The notes beneath the pieces were generated by a model, which saw nothing but the letters and a program-made list of their open reading frames with translations, made no database searches and had not been told where the DNA came from. From NCBI GenBank assembly GCA_002794785.1, contig NBBA01000001.1:1178001-1242000 (forward strand): DNA of 64,000 nt, written 5' to 3'. Each line of letters opens with the position of its first letter. The stretch's first letter is position 1. This DNA comes from Coniferiporia sulphurascens. Its lineage: Eukaryota > Basidiomycota > Agaricomycetes > Hymenochaetales > Hymenochaetaceae. Shown here one piece after another: positions 48,377 to 62,200 of the stretch. The position numbers and the translations under genes are program-made.

Positions 48377-51300
48377 TCAAAGCCGGCGTCCCCGTGCGGC
48401 GTAAGCCCAGGCGCTCGGGCTCGCATTAACACTCTGTGACTGCATCAGCGCTGGTCCAGTACCACTACTCAGCATAGCTCCATTTCCACCGGAGTAACGT
48501 ACGCCGTAGCCGCCCACGTAGCTTCCACCATTTCCGTTACCCGAGTAGAAGTGTGCGACACCTGGCGGACCCGCATTCGCGAAAGCCGCGGGCTCCACGC
48601 CCTGGCTCGGCAATTGCGTCTGTATCTGGGGTCGAAGTGGAGGTGCAACATGTGTATGTACCTGCGAATAGGCGGGTGCAGGGGTATAAGCGGGAGCAGG
48701 GGTGCGTGTATGCGCCACCGCGGTCACACCCGGCACTTGTAAGTGCTGCATATGCTTAGGCGGATGCGAACAGGGCTGCGAGTATCGAGCATACGCTGCG
48801 TTAGTGGCATCACTCGTTGCGGGAGACGACACCGCGTATACTGGAGTATACACGGCGACAGGCATCGGGGCGGGCTGGAGAGTACGCGGTGCACCATATG
48901 CGTCCGTAAAGCCGTGCATCGGGCTTGTGCGTGCAGACTGTGTCTGCATATACCCCTGGTGTGCCTGTGCAGCCCGAGGCGGCGCAAGAGACAGTGCAAG
49001 AGCAAGCGGCGGCAAGTGCTGACGATGGCGCTGAGCCGGTTGCTGTTGGGGATACTGAGCCTGAGGGCACTGATGCTGCTGCTGATAGTGATGCGATTGC
49101 AAGTCCGAGGATGGGACTGCATTCGAAGACGATAACGGAGCCAGACTAGATGTTGTGGAGGATGTAGAGCTGAAAGGATGCGCTGACGCCGGATGCGCGG
49201 GGACGTTTACTGATGGCTGCTGCTGCTGGACGTATGCGTGGCTGCTGTATGCTGTCGGTGAGTGACACAAGCCATAACTGCGAACTGCGTCGCCACCATT
49301 GGCATGATGGTAGCCAGTGCCCTCGACTGTCTGCGTGTACCGCAGCCGTGTCTTGCGCTCTGCGCCGGACGGGTAAGCCACCTCTTCGCCCTCATTCCTC
49401 CTATCTTCCGAAGCGAACGTAGACGCAGGCGTCGAAGTGACCGACATCGATGCAGATGAGGAGGCCGAAGCACCCGTTCCTGCGCGCACTGGAGAGCTTG
49501 CAAGCGCATAGAAAAACAGGTGTTGCGGAAGAGCTCGGCGTGCGGCATCCGTGCAGCGGTACGCCGCAGCGAGTGTGTGAGACTGTTCATGCTGCGGCTG
49601 CTCCACGTGTTGCTGTTGGGCAGGGACCTCGGGCGTCCTTACACCAAGGCTCATACGCTCGAGTCCTCGCAGACTGTCCGCATACGGACCCGGGTGCGCG
49701 CTGCCACTCCCAGTTCCACTCGCACTAGAGCTTCCGTATCCATTATTACCGTCATTGTGTGCCGACGCAAGTGCCGCGCCAATATCGAGTGCCAGGCCAG
49801 TTGGTCGCTTCACCGCACGACCTGCACCCGCGAAAGTCGCAGACGTCGGGGAGAATGCATCTGCTGCAGAACGTTTTACAGAGACGGGCCTACCATTGAT
49901 GTATTCAGCCGGCGATGCTTGGAGCGACTGGCTCGCGGTAACGTCAGTCATCCGCGACTGGGTAGGCACAGCAAAGGTGAAGGGATAGGCAGGCGCGTAC
50001 GCATACGAACGAGCACGATGTGGACTCGAGCTCCTCGCACGCTGCTGTTGATGTGGATGGCGGGTCTGTTGTTCATGCACTTCGTGTTGACGGTACGTCT
50101 GCTGACATGCGTGTCCATTCTGAGCAATGCCTGCGCCATGCTGCATGTCCGCGATGCGAGGGAGAAGAAGCCCTACGCTTCGGCGTGCGCGCCAGCGTTG
50201 ATGTTCGCGCTCTTTGGCTAAGACGAGACCCTTCAAGAGATTAAGCCACGAGTCATACGTGGACTCATCGACAAAAAGGCGGAAGCCGACGCCAAGTAGA
50301 AACTCGCGCTCCATCTTGTTCAATTCCTCAAGAGGGATGGCGGACACATCTGACCACGTTTTGTTCGTGTACGTGTTACTAGATAAACAAAAATACAAAA
50401 TAAATTATTAAAAAGTTGAATAAACGAAAATTCTAGAAGTACGCACTCGTCCACAAACTTATTTGCGAGCATTAGGGCGCATACAGCGACGCGGAACTCG
50501 CTTCCAGGCTTTCCTAGCGTAAAGTCGTTACGTTCCTTGAGGCGGAAAATGTAGTGCAAAGAGAGCACGATCACGCTCTGGCTGACCTGCGTGGTCTCGA
50601 GCAGCTTTTGCATAAATGCGACGAATTCGTGCGAGGCACAGAACTGCAGGCTTGCCGTGCGAGCGTTGCTCAACGGACGACCGGCAAAAGGCGGCGAGTC
50701 GTGTACGTTTGTGTGTCCACTCGACACGGCACGCCGCCGTTCGCGCTCGCGACGATGGCGAGAGGCAGCAGCGGAGCTAGGTCCAAGCGAGCTCGAGAAC
50801 CAGAGGTAGCAGATCATCTCGCATGTTTTCTCAGCGATGAAGTGCGCAGAACGTTTCTGCGGATCGGTGACCCAGTCTGCGACATGGTGAGACGGTTCCG
50901 GATATGCGTATGGCTGCGCCTCCTGTTGGGATTGGTGGTGCTGCTGCCATCTCGAGTCCCCATCCCACTCTTCCTTCACTGGAAGCACCATATCCTGCTG
51001 CTCATCCATTGGGTCATAGCTCTCGTCATCGTCTTCCTCAATGGGTGAAGGTGAGGGTGAGGCGAGGATCGGCGAAGGGGCGGCGGTCATGGGTGAGTGG
51101 AGACGCGACGGGCCGGGTTTCGAGTCGCGCCAGAGAGGCGACGAGTGCATTTCATCGTCAGGCGGAGTTACTATAAGATATACGACACAAAAGGGGGACA
51201 AAAACGCGCATGTAGGCGAGTAATTAGCGAAAGCAGGACAAGAGCGTATGGCTGAAGGCACGTACGCGGAGAAGAGCAGGGCCAGTGGCGATCGAGGTGG

Positions 51301-51538
51301 GTAATTGGGGGGAGGAGAAATGCTGCTGGCGTTGTTGCTCGTGCGCCTGCGCTGCGAGCTGGGCGACGGACGGGGCCTTTGCACGCCTCGGCGGAACGGA
51401 GGCAGGCGGGGTCGGGATGTCGGTCTGGGGGTGCACCTGGAGGCCGGACGCCGAGCGCCAGGCTGTCCACGGGATGCCGGAGTCGTGAGCGTCGGGAGGA
51501 GACATGTCGAGCGGGGCGACGCTCTGGACAGAGAGCAT
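48377..51538 (-). CDS. Pcl/Clg1-type cyclin with long low-complexity tail
   Basis: This cyclin of the PHO80/Pcl group would partner a Pho85-like kinase. Proposed exons are 51538-51266, 51170-50447 and 50378-48377. Exon 1 starts MLSVQSVAPLDMSPPDAHD and contains RAKAPSVAQLAAQAHE. The cyclin fold spans exons 2-3: FIAEKTCEMICYLWF, then FVAFMQKLLETTQVSQSVIV, then FRVAVCALMLANKFVDD, then NTYTNKTWSDVSAIPLEEL and MEREFLLGVGFRLFVDE. About 560 residues of Gln/His/Ala/Ser/Pro-rich sequence follow, to the end AARGRRL. Exons 2-3 join in frame, but exon 1 to exon 2 is off by one base with the only good donor (GTACGT). Either a base is missing or extra (a C6 run lies at 51307-51312), or translation starts at ATG in exon 2 (MHSSPLWRDSK). 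Confidence 0.85.
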
Positions 51539-54069
51539 TGCCGAGCGCGGTTGTGGTCGCGGTCGGGGGAGAAGGAGGAAAAGGACGGGAAATTGCACTA
51601 AAATATTCGGGACGGCATCGTTCTTGAAGAACAGAGCTGTTAAGAACATTTCTTTGTCTATATTTTCGGATTAGCTAAACAGACCCGCAAACGGCAGGCA
51701 AGAATAAACAGGATAAACGAAAAAGAAATACGAGAAATAATAATTAGGAGGTCTGCAGTGGCCAGGTGCGTCGAGATGCTCCCACGCCGCCGCACTCACG
51801 CCCTCCGGATCGGACCCTGAGTGAAAGCCTTTCCATAGCCTATCCCAAGGTTCGGCCGTATGCGGTAGGAGGGGCGGAGTCTGAAGGGCGGTGTGTCAGC
51901 AGGCGGCGCTGAAAAGAGACGGAACCGCGGACGACGATCGCGGAAAGAAACCCTAGGATACCGGGAGAGGGAATGGCCGGATGCGGGATTTTGACTAGAA
52001 CGAAATCAATCAAGAAAGTACGTCCATCCCATCCATATCACATCGTCAGCCACGCTTTCGTTCTCGCCGTCTCGCCGCCGTCTGCGAAGCCACCCGTTGC
52101 GCGCGCGTTCTTTTTCGTCCCTTCTCCTTTGTTCGACGCCTTGACTCACTTCCACCTTCGTCCTGCGTTGCACTACCCCGAGTTCCATTTACCATCTCCC
52201 GCTTTCGGCTTTCCCCCTAAATCTAGTGCGCTGCTCCCCAAGCTCGCGTACTCAATCTGCCGTTTCAGCGCTTATCCGCGCGTCATCACTTGGATTTCCC
52301 GCGAATACACTCCTGTGTTCCTCTTCGCACCCCCATTCTTCGGTCCCAGCCCTCCATAGGATGATAATGCATATACGCTGCTAACGGCCCTTGTGGCTAC
52401 GATACGATTTCACCACCGTCACCGCCCTTGGCCCCCCGGCCCGTCCTCCTCGTACCTGCCCGCAGTCATTCAGACGTCAGGTCCAGCTAGCACATGTTCA
52501 TCCGAAAAAAGTGCTGGCCCCATGCCGCGCGACTCGATAATAAAAAATAAAAAAGACGTACTAGCTCGAGACTAACTTGCCGTAGAAAGACTTGTCCCGA
52601 AACAACTCGCGTTTCCCTATATGGGCATTTGCGGCCTCCTAAAAGAGGTGTCAAGCCTCAAGGTCGCATGGCGTCACTTCGGCATCGTCACCGGTATCAA
52701 ACAGTCCCTGAGACCCTGAGAGTGTCCAGTCCGTCCTCTCTCGCAACACCCGACCTTTCCGTCAAAATGGAAGCGGAAATTACATAAAACTACCTCCTTG
52801 CCTTCCATATCTAGCGGGGTACGTACTCAATCAGGAATGCGCAAACCTGGCTCGGCCTCGGACACGTCAGCGAGAAATAAAATTAATAGACTTGCCCTTC
52901 CTTTTTTCGCGCTCCCGCTGCGTATCGGCAACTCCTGATCTCGGCGCCCCGACAAGAGAGAGAAAAAAAGTCTGCATTCCTTACTTATCCGCAAATGCAA
53001 GCGCTAGTGCGGCTCAAAGTCTACTACTTACTGGCACGGGACAATACTAATCCCTAAACTCATGTGCCGTGTTGTCCGCGCACACAAGCAAATTAAAGGT
53101 TATACACTAGTTACCTCTCACCAGATCTCGCGATTGGCATTTATTTTACTTTCTTACGAAATCCTGCAGGAACGCTTGTCACGATCGGCTACGAGTTTGA
53201 GTTCTTGAAACTTTCGTGTTTTTTCTTCGTCTGTCGAATTGCAATCCGTTTTTTTTTGTCATGGACTCGGTTCTCCGCTTGAAATTATATGGTAGAGCAC
53301 AAATACACACACGCGCGCGCGCTCCTCCGAGGGCCCGATGCTGCCCACCCGACCGAGTCCGCCTGATTACGTTTCCACTATTACACTGTCTTTCTGTACA
53401 GCAAAACAAACTAGCTTGGGACCGTTTCTGGCCCGAGTGAGTCCCTACCGGGCTGATTGCAAAATAGATTCTCTTACTCCAACAAACGGACAGGCGCACA
53501 TTCACCGCACACGGTCACGACTCGAGACAATATCATAATATTTACCCATGACCAATAAGTATCCTTGGTGGAAAAAAAAAAACGAAACGAAACGAGTAAT
53601 TGCCGTACCCAGCCTCAGGCTGAAGTTTTGAACACCGTGACATTACGACTGCAGCGCATGCCGGCCGGAGCCTGAGCCTGAGCTGAGCTCGAGTAACAAA
53701 TCGCAACCTGATTTCCGATTCCGGCTTTAGGTACGATAGATAGTGCGTTTATGTACATGTACAGGTACAAGTCTGTGGCCCTTTTTTATTTTTTAAATTG
53801 TGCGTCCGCGTTTGCGGTTTTTACGCGCCGTGGACGTAGGAGTGGATTCGCCAGGGCCCCTACTCCTTCCGTGAAAATACAAATCAATAAATTAATCCGA
53901 GTCGGTCAATATTAATGCTTGCGGGCGGGCGTGGCGGCGTGAGCGTAGGCCAGTCCGAGTCACGTGCGGTGTGTGTACGCGTGTGTGTGTGTGGCTGGGG
54001 CGGCGAAATCGAATCGAAAATCGCATTGCGCATTGCGCATTGTCGCCGCATCACTAGTAGTACTGGCAC

Positions 54070-54103
54070 ATCACAATCACAATCACAATCACAATCACAA
54101 TTC
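54070..54103 (+). repeat. AATCAC microsatellite
   Basis: About five head-to-tail copies of the hexamer ATCACA; it makes spurious Asn-His and Asp-Cys open frames on the two strands. Confidence 0.8.
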
Positions 54104-54237
54104 ACGTCGTAAGCTACTTACGACTCGGAGCGAGTTGCTCAGTTGCTCAGATGCTCAGATGCAGCTAAAGTAATGTAATATACCCATCGCGAACGCCGCG
54201 ACGCATCGTCGTCTCGTGTCGTGGGCGTGGGCGAGTC

Positions 54238-54312
54238 GGAGTCGGAGAGTCGGCGAATCGGCGACACCCGGCTCACGAAACGAAACGGAACTTGGAGTCG
54301 GAGTCGGAGTCG
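54238..54312 (+). repeat. GAGTCG simple-repeat tract
   Basis: GAGTCG-type hexamers recur (54238-54252 and 54294-54312), and a similar run is at 55718-55738. Isolated CGAGTC/GACTCG words are common through 53.9-55.2 kb. Confidence 0.7.
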
Positions 54313-57300
54313 GAGGCGCCCATTTGGCATTTTGGACCACCATGATCATCCCATCCCATCCCATGGCATCGGTCACGGTCGGACCGACGAGATTATACCA
54401 ACATTAGCACTCATAAGTGGTAGTACTACATTTGCATCGCATCGTTGTGGTACGGTACTTCCTCCTTACCAGAATGGAGTAATACTAGTAGGCACTGCAG
54501 TCTGAGTTTGAGCTTGAGGCGCTGCACTCACACCCACACTCCCATGATTCGTGATTCGAGATATGTGATTCGTGATCCATGACCGTGATCATCCACTGTA
54601 TTTCCGCAGACCATCAGCCGCTGCTAAGAAGGGATGTAGGATGAGATACGTGTACTAGACTCGGATGGCTAAGCATACAGTACAGTATACGCATATGCTC
54701 GGGCCGTGCAAAGCAGGTATTTCAAGTTCTAGATCGGTCCCCGAACCTGTCCAACGCAGCCTGGGATCCGATCAACTTCATACTCAGGCTACACTCCTTA
54801 CAACGAACCTGCGCTCTTGAAAACCCTCAGGCCGAAAATAGGGCGTTTCAAGTTCCTCCTTTGGACTCCCGAGTAATGATCGTCAGCCTGAGTACCGTGG
54901 GCTCTGCAGTGCAACTGCGTCTGTCACGGTGATTAATATATAAATGCGTACAAACAGCCACATTACTACTTCTACTACTACTACTGCGACCGGGGTAAGT
55001 CTGTTGTCTAGTTCGGAGGACGATTCGACTCGGACCTGGCCCGCCATCATCCGAGTCCGATGCGTGAGCCAGACTCGGATGAAACTCCTCCATCAGGCTG
55101 GCTGGGCCTATGATCCATCTATCTAGTATCAATCTGAGGTCTACAGATATCGTTTACTATTACCACTTTGTTTTCCGATTCCGATTCCGAGTTCGATACG
55201 AGTAGGGAGCGTCTATTCCCAATCCTACCTCCCGTCAGGCGTATTTACACATTCGTCTGACCCGTGCACCGTGCACCGGAGCACGAGCACGAGTACAAAA
55301 CCGATCTGCGCCGTCTAGGCCTTCCATCATGGCTGATGTCCCGTATGTATATACTATATGTATGCATGTAGGTATCTTTGTCCACCCGGGCTATCCATCT
55401 AACTGTTCCTGAGGAACGCAGATACGTAGATACATACATAGATACGGATATACGGATATACAGGCGCCCGGAGAGGAGAGGAGGGCGGTATCCTGAGTGT
55501 TCAATCACAATTATCATCTTCCGCCCAGCTGCCCCTGGCTCCGTGTCCGGTGCCCGTCTCTACATATCCAAAGTCGCCCAGACGGGTATCCGACGCGCCG
55601 TAGACCCACCCACAATCACAAAAAAAATTGTTGTAGCCTGTGAGCTCCGCACCGGCGCCGCTCACCAGCGGCTGGCGACTGGCGAATCTCATACATATCA
55701 TTAGGGGAAGGGGAAAGGGAGTCGGAGTCGGAGTCGGGGCGCGCCTCCGGCAAGTTGCGGAAGTCCTCAGGCTTGTGACCCAGGCTTGTGATGTAGTTAG
55801 TGGCCGCGCTCACCCCGGGCTCCCCATCGGCGCATCGGCGCACTGGTACTGGTATACCTTTCCAGTGTGATCCATTGCAGAAACAGGTCCATTCAGTGCT
55901 CTATTCCCATATTCTGGATTCTGCGTTGGATGCTGATTGCTATTTGAGTACGTGTATAAGCCCTTCTGCGGGCCGTGATGGACATACGGGTGTTCCTTTT
56001 GTGGAGGGCAGAGCGGAGCAGGGAGGCGATACATATCATTGGTCAGTGGCGTACTAATCAAGGGGGAAAAAAACGCAGGGCCCACCGCTAGGCAGTCCTC
56101 CGGGGCCTTTCAATATACCTTGGTGTAATACTGTGTATGTATCAGTCGGTAATGAATGGAAAAGCCAACGGCCACCTCGAACCCCCGCCCCCCGCTTCCG
56201 ATTTCGTTTTTCTTTTTCCGGCGGAGAAGCGTGTTTGGAGTGCTGTTTTGACCTAATGGACAGGAAGGTCGTTACGAGAGTGAGTACGAGCGTCCGTAGG
56301 AAGACCCGGCGAAGCCGCTGCCCGGTTGCGGGATTCGGGATTCGGATGCGGGATGCTCCAGTTGCTGATAATATCAGAGCATTGATACAGGATACGCAGT
56401 CACGGCGGCGGCGGTATGGCGGGCGCGAGTCGCGAGTCGCGCGTACACGACGCGGTAACGTAACTCCCACGCAGTCGTGATCAGCGTTGACCACATGCAC
56501 TCACTGGCAAGGAGGCGACGCCAAGGCGGTGACGGCACCAATTAATGTTAATGTCAAATCGTTGACAGGCGACAATTAATGCAGATGCAGGTCACGCATA
56601 TATGGGTACATGTGCAAACTTGACTTTAGGGAATTACCCGATCCGTCCTCAGGCTCCTCGTTGCGCAGGGGGCGGTGCGGGTGTGCTGCCAGTACTTGTC
56701 TCCGAGCGCCGACTGAGCGATTCAGCGCCGAGTAGCTGCGGTTCGCAGAAGCACTATATAAATCTGAGCAGCCACTGGTTAAAACATGCATACATGACCC
56801 GGGTGCAAGCACAAAAATGGCGCTTCTACATTCAGATTCCGGAAAAAGAACAACAAAGGACGCGCGCGCCGATCCTCGGACCTCGCGCCTCGGACTCTTT
56901 CCACACGAAGAAGAGGAATCGTAATTCTTCGATTCCCCACGATTATTGTATCTAAGTAATAATAAAAAATGCATGCTGCATTCCGGGCGTATCACTCAGG
57001 CTGAAACTGAAGGGCTAGAGCAGGCGCAGGCGGCCTGTGCTCGTTGCTCCCTCCACCTACAGCCATTCATGATCATGAATGAGTACTACTGTAGTCTGCA
57101 TGGACACGCCCGGCCGGAGCACTTTTCCGATGGCTCACCATACGGTACGACATAGCCTAACAACAAAGTAGATGAGAACCCCAAACCTCCTCTTAGGCAC
57201 GCACGCATGCGTACCTATGCAACGAGGCTCGGAATCGTGCGTCTGATCGATCGTATACAAACAATATACAGTAACGCGAAACGCAATGCAATGCAATGCG

Positions 57301-58974
57301 TACTTTGTTGTTGTTGTATGAAAGAGTTACACCCGGGGCGAACACGGAGGATCACGACGAGCGACGAGCGCAGAGGGAGCTGCGAGTACTGATGCGATGG
57401 AAGAGACGCAGAAACCCGGTGACCCACCTCGATTGGGACGAGATTAAATATTAATTGTGATAGGGTGTCGCCGCCCGAGCGCGCCCCCACGCTCATCATT
57501 ATGGATTACTCGCTCGCTGCTCGCTGCCAGTTGCTTCCGAGGCGAACGAGGCGTGTGTTCAAGACCAAGTGGAAACTGTATGACCGGACTCTTCCGTGCT
57601 TCACTCAGGTTGGCAACCCAGGCCTGCAGGTTGTGTCACGGTGTGGCTCATGAGCCTGAGAACCGATTTTCTCCCCCGCTCTCGGGAATTGCCGCGTTTT
57701 TTTCCGCAGTTACTGTAGGTTTCCCTTCTTCTGAGTTCTGAGTTCTGAGCTCTGAGTTGTCCCTCCACTCTTATTTCCGAGCAAAGGAACATAACATTCC
57801 AACGATCTCGGCGTTTCTACTGTACCTTCCTCGCTGTTGACTTGCTCGGCAAACTCGAGTTCGAGTTCGCGCTCGTGCGCTCGTGCACGCGGGGAGTGGC
57901 GCCCGTGCGGAGCTGCGCCGCTTCTTTCTCCTTTTCTCCACCCGGATGTATTTACCGTTTGTCTCGTCCCTGTCGAAAAGAGAAACACATGAAAAACAAA
58001 AACGAAAAAAAGAGAAAGAAAGAACATGTGTTCGCGTGCTCGTCGGCACGCCGCAACAACGTCATCTAAGTAATTCCTGCTGATCAGCAGCAGCAGCATC
58101 TCGAACCTTGCAACTCCAGCCCCCTGTGCCGAGGGGATAATGCATACATGCACTACAGACTTAGACCATGGAGGCTAGAGCCGGCCGGGGCGCGATACGA
58201 TAAAGGATAAAGTGGGTGTTGTGGATTGTGGGACGGCGGAAGGGAAATGGGGTAAGGAGTACGAGACACATCCGGAACCCGGTGCGGGGCGGTGAGGCGA
58301 GGTAGTAAGAATCTAAGAGCCGCAAACATATTGTATGTATTTTCCGGTACCTGTCAAGCTGTCAGGCTACAGGAACGGAGTGTTTGAAGAATATGTTTCT
58401 TCTGCGATGAGAGGCTGACTGTCACTGTGGCTGACCCGGTGGGGGCGAAGGACACATGTTATTCCGAGCCCCTCCACCCCCAGTGGGTGCCTTGCGCACG
58501 CACGGAGCACAAATGCACGAATCGATCGATCGGCCGAGGGGTCAGGACCCGCAGAGTCGCGCGCTGTCAAGAAGAAAAAAAAACCTAAGCCTGAGCAAAG
58601 CTCGAATTTGAAGCCCGGGTGGATCATCGTCATCATCATCAACCACGATTCACAAAAGAAGAAAAAGAAGAAGAAAAAAGGAAAGGAGAAGAAAAAAAGG
58701 CCACTGCCGTGATTTGAATCATTAATATTGTGACGAAAATACCGGAGTTCCGGACCCGGACGGACATTGTCGGCGAAAAAGATATATTATATGTACATAC
58801 AATACGTGTAGAGATGAAAGGTATGGATGTACGGTAAGTGCCTAGCCCGCAATTGCATTCTCATTCTCATTCATTAATTCTTGCGCCGCACCGCGGTTAC
58901 GGTAACGAGATGACGGGTGGCGGGTGGTGGATAGGGCGGCATTAGCACGAAACATGAAACCATAACCATTGAGA

Positions 58975-58988
58975 CGCGCGCGCGCGCG
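58975..58988. repeat. CG dinucleotide run
   Basis: Seven CG repeats, a possible Z-DNA former or CpG methylation target. Confidence 0.6.
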
Positions 58989-59198
58989 CCCAAAGGAAGG
59001 AAGGAGAGGGGGCGGCGTTCCGAGACATGTACATGTACTATTCAAAAAATGAGTGAAAGACAGCGCTGGTTTTCGGATCTTCTGGAAAAAGTAAAAATAA
59101 AAATAAAGACAGAACAGAGGAGGGCCGTCCCGCCGCGGAGCGCCGTTGCACGAGTGGGTGGACAAAGTAGACCGGCGAGAGGCTCCCGAAAGGAAGCG

Positions 59199-59224
59199 AG
59201 TGAGTGAGTGAGTGAGTGAGTGAG
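59199..59224 (+). repeat. GTGA microsatellite
   Basis: About six tandem copies of the tetramer GAGT. Confidence 0.8.
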
Positions 59225-62200
59225 GAGCGCCGCTGGAGGAGTACTAGTGTGTCAGCTGCCAGTCCCAGTTTACCCGTCTAGATTTAAAATTAAGAAAAAA
59301 ACCCCAACGGCTATCTATCAATATCGGTGTAAGTGGGCGGCTGTATAGGTTTTTCCTATCGTGAGTGCGCGGCCTGAAAGATATCTAGAGGGATAGAATT
59401 TGAGCCGAGCCCCGAACCGCAACCACAACCGCGACCGCCGACGGCAGGGGGGGCAGTGCTAGTGCTCGGCCCGAGAACCTTTTTTAAAAATTTTTACTCG
59501 GGCTCGGGATCGGCAAGAAAGAGAGAGAAAAAGAAAAAAGAAAAGGAAAGGAAAGAAAAGGAAAATAGAAAAATGCATTGCGATCGGCGGAATTTCCGGA
59601 CTGTTCTAGCTAGGGTTTGTTTGGGGTTGGGAATTAGACACTACACACTTTTCGTCCCTGACGACCAGGGTCTGACTCTGATGTGATTGGGTAAGCCGGC
59701 TCAGGCTTACCCGTGGGAGTGCTTGCCCCTTTCCGCACTTGGAAGGCACGGACGGCGCGGGGAGTACTGGTGTGATGCCGAGTACGAGTACTGTAACTTA
59801 TTTTAATGTTAATGGCGCGGGTGCCGTTGCCGCTGTCACGGTCGACATCTGAATCAAGGACTCGCACGGCTGCAATTCATCCAGCCGCTTACGCCTCACA
59901 TGTACCGTATTGCACTTACCAAAATAAAATAATCAGCTGGAAAAAAACCCCGAACCTGCACCTTGCTGCGGAGAAGAACGAAAAATGACGATTTGCATGA
60001 TAGGCGTCGGGGCTGCATCGTGCTCGGTTTGTTGTCTCCAGCTGTCATGGGGCTGGAATAATAAAAATAACATATGTAAACGGAATGCAGTGCAATGCAA
60101 TGCAGGGTCAGGCAAATTAGTCGCAGTCGCAGTCGCCGCGATGACATGCATATGGGGGAATGGATCTGAAGTCGTTTGGGGAACCCGGAGATCCTATCTC
60201 GGTCTTGCGGTGCGGTGCGGTGCGGTCCTGAATTGGAGGCGAGAGGCGAACAGCCGCAATCGGCGAAGCGCGTCCCTCTTTCAAAATGGAGTCGGCGCTC
60301 GCTGCGGCGGGGCGTGCGTGCAGGCAACAGCGCCGCTAAAATAAATTTTTTTTTTTTGTGCTCACAACCCTCAATTTCATTTTTGGCGAGGTTTGAGTTT
60401 TATTTACCCCACTTGTAGCGCGCATTTCCGACCGGATAACTTGACTTTCTTTTTTTCTGTAATTTACTAGCGTTCCCCTGTTTGTCCTTGCGCTAGGCTG
60501 AAAAAGCACGAGTAAGCGTAAAAACGCCGCGAGCGTATGTAGTCCGAATTTACGGCGGTTCATTAATATATACCATGTTAGAAACCCAGCGCCCTGATGA
60601 CGACGGCACAATAATAAATCCTCTTCCCCTCACGGGCTCGTCACCCGTGTGCCATCGATTCTACCGCAGCTGCGCCGAAGCAAATCAGCAGCTTCGCTTC
60701 GCGAGTTCAGATCGCGCGCAGCTGCCAGTGTGTGGCCGAGTGTCACCTAGAAGTACTAATAGAAACGTGAATTGATCGTCCGTGCATCTCCATCCACATC
60801 CATCCCTGAGGAACAGCGGGGTTGCGTCGCGACGAGATACGTCCGCTAAGGCAAAGAGATCTCAGCGAAGGGCCAACTTAACCGGACAGCAGCCGCATAT
60901 CGCGGTGGCGCGCAGGGACAGCCTGAGCGGCAGTGGCACCGTGACACAGTATAGTAACCCGTTTCGCCTCCGAATAATCGTTCGTGCCGTCGGGGAGAAA
61001 TTATCTTCCCCCGGCCGTGCAATGGCACGAATGAACGCTACTTGGGGCTGAAACGCAATACATACATACAGACCGTGCTCCTGACTTCCCTGTGCCGCAG
61101 ACGAGCATCGATCTTCTTTCAAAGTCCGCGGTGCGTGTTTGTTGATGTATGGGACGAGGTCGAAGCGCCTGCCCTTTGGGACTCGGACGTGTTGTCCGCG
61201 GGTCTGGAAGCTGGGCGACCCCGGACTCTTTCGATGGGCTCATTTGTCCACCGGCGAAGAGACGTCGATCTGGTGTTGGAAACAGAAACAGAACGAACAA
61301 GGGGTGGGCTAGATGCGCTATCACTATCATGCTGCGCGCCCATAAGGGGTTTAATTAGGAGAGGGTAGCAAGCACCCGCCCGCTCGCTAGATGCTCGCAC
61401 TGTTCTGTTTCTACGAGATGAGAAGGAAAAAAGCTGGGCAGATCATGCGCGCACGTCCCCCTGTTGTACGTGTTGCATGATGATACAGTTCACATTTCTC
61501 GGACAAAGTAGGGTTCCTGTTCCCCCAAGCGCCCACTGCGATGCTGCGATGCCTCTGCGGAGGGGACACCAGTCCTGCAAAGGAGATCGCCGAACCTCCG
61601 GCTTTGCCGGCAGCTACCAGATCTATCATCTGCTTCGCGATGTACCGGCTGTATGCATCTGGACAAGCCTCGTATCGCGGACCTCCGCACAAGTACCGAT
61701 TTACTCCTAAGCACTAGGAGCCTGAAGCAGGCAGACGAACAGAACGCAAATGAAAAAAAGATCAGGTCCGTCAAGCGAAGGACGATAGGGACCAAGGTTG
61801 ACCAGACCGAAAGGGGCCAGTAGTACATGTACGTGCTCTCTTGTCAACAGAGGTCGAGATCCAAAGCGCTGGTAAAGGAAAATTCGGGACTCAACATAGA
61901 ACCGACCTTCTTTCCCAGTAAGCTTTTTTTCTCTTGATCACAACACATCGCAATGGGCAGAGAGAGGTTCCCTCTGATGATCACGGATGGCTATGGTGAT
62001 GCCCGACACAGGATAGTCGGAAAAAGAACTATCAGTCATGCTGCGCAGGGCGAGGGTCCACCCTCGTCTCGTATGAGTCCAGATGCACCCATACATAGAA
62101 TGGGTGCTCATAACGGGTCAAGTCTATAAGCGGGTTTGCGGTGCTGGCCGTTGTAATAGAATGGTGCTTGGCAATAAATGTGTCCTGGCGCGCGCGTGTA

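Noticed and set aside
49520..50221. 233-codon plus-strand frame inside the cyclin gene
   Set aside because: It is a shadow of the GC-biased, low-complexity cyclin tail on the other strand.
51973..52359. 128-codon plus-strand frame upstream of the cyclin gene
   Set aside because: It is C/T-rich promoter-type sequence, with no family resemblance or splice sites.
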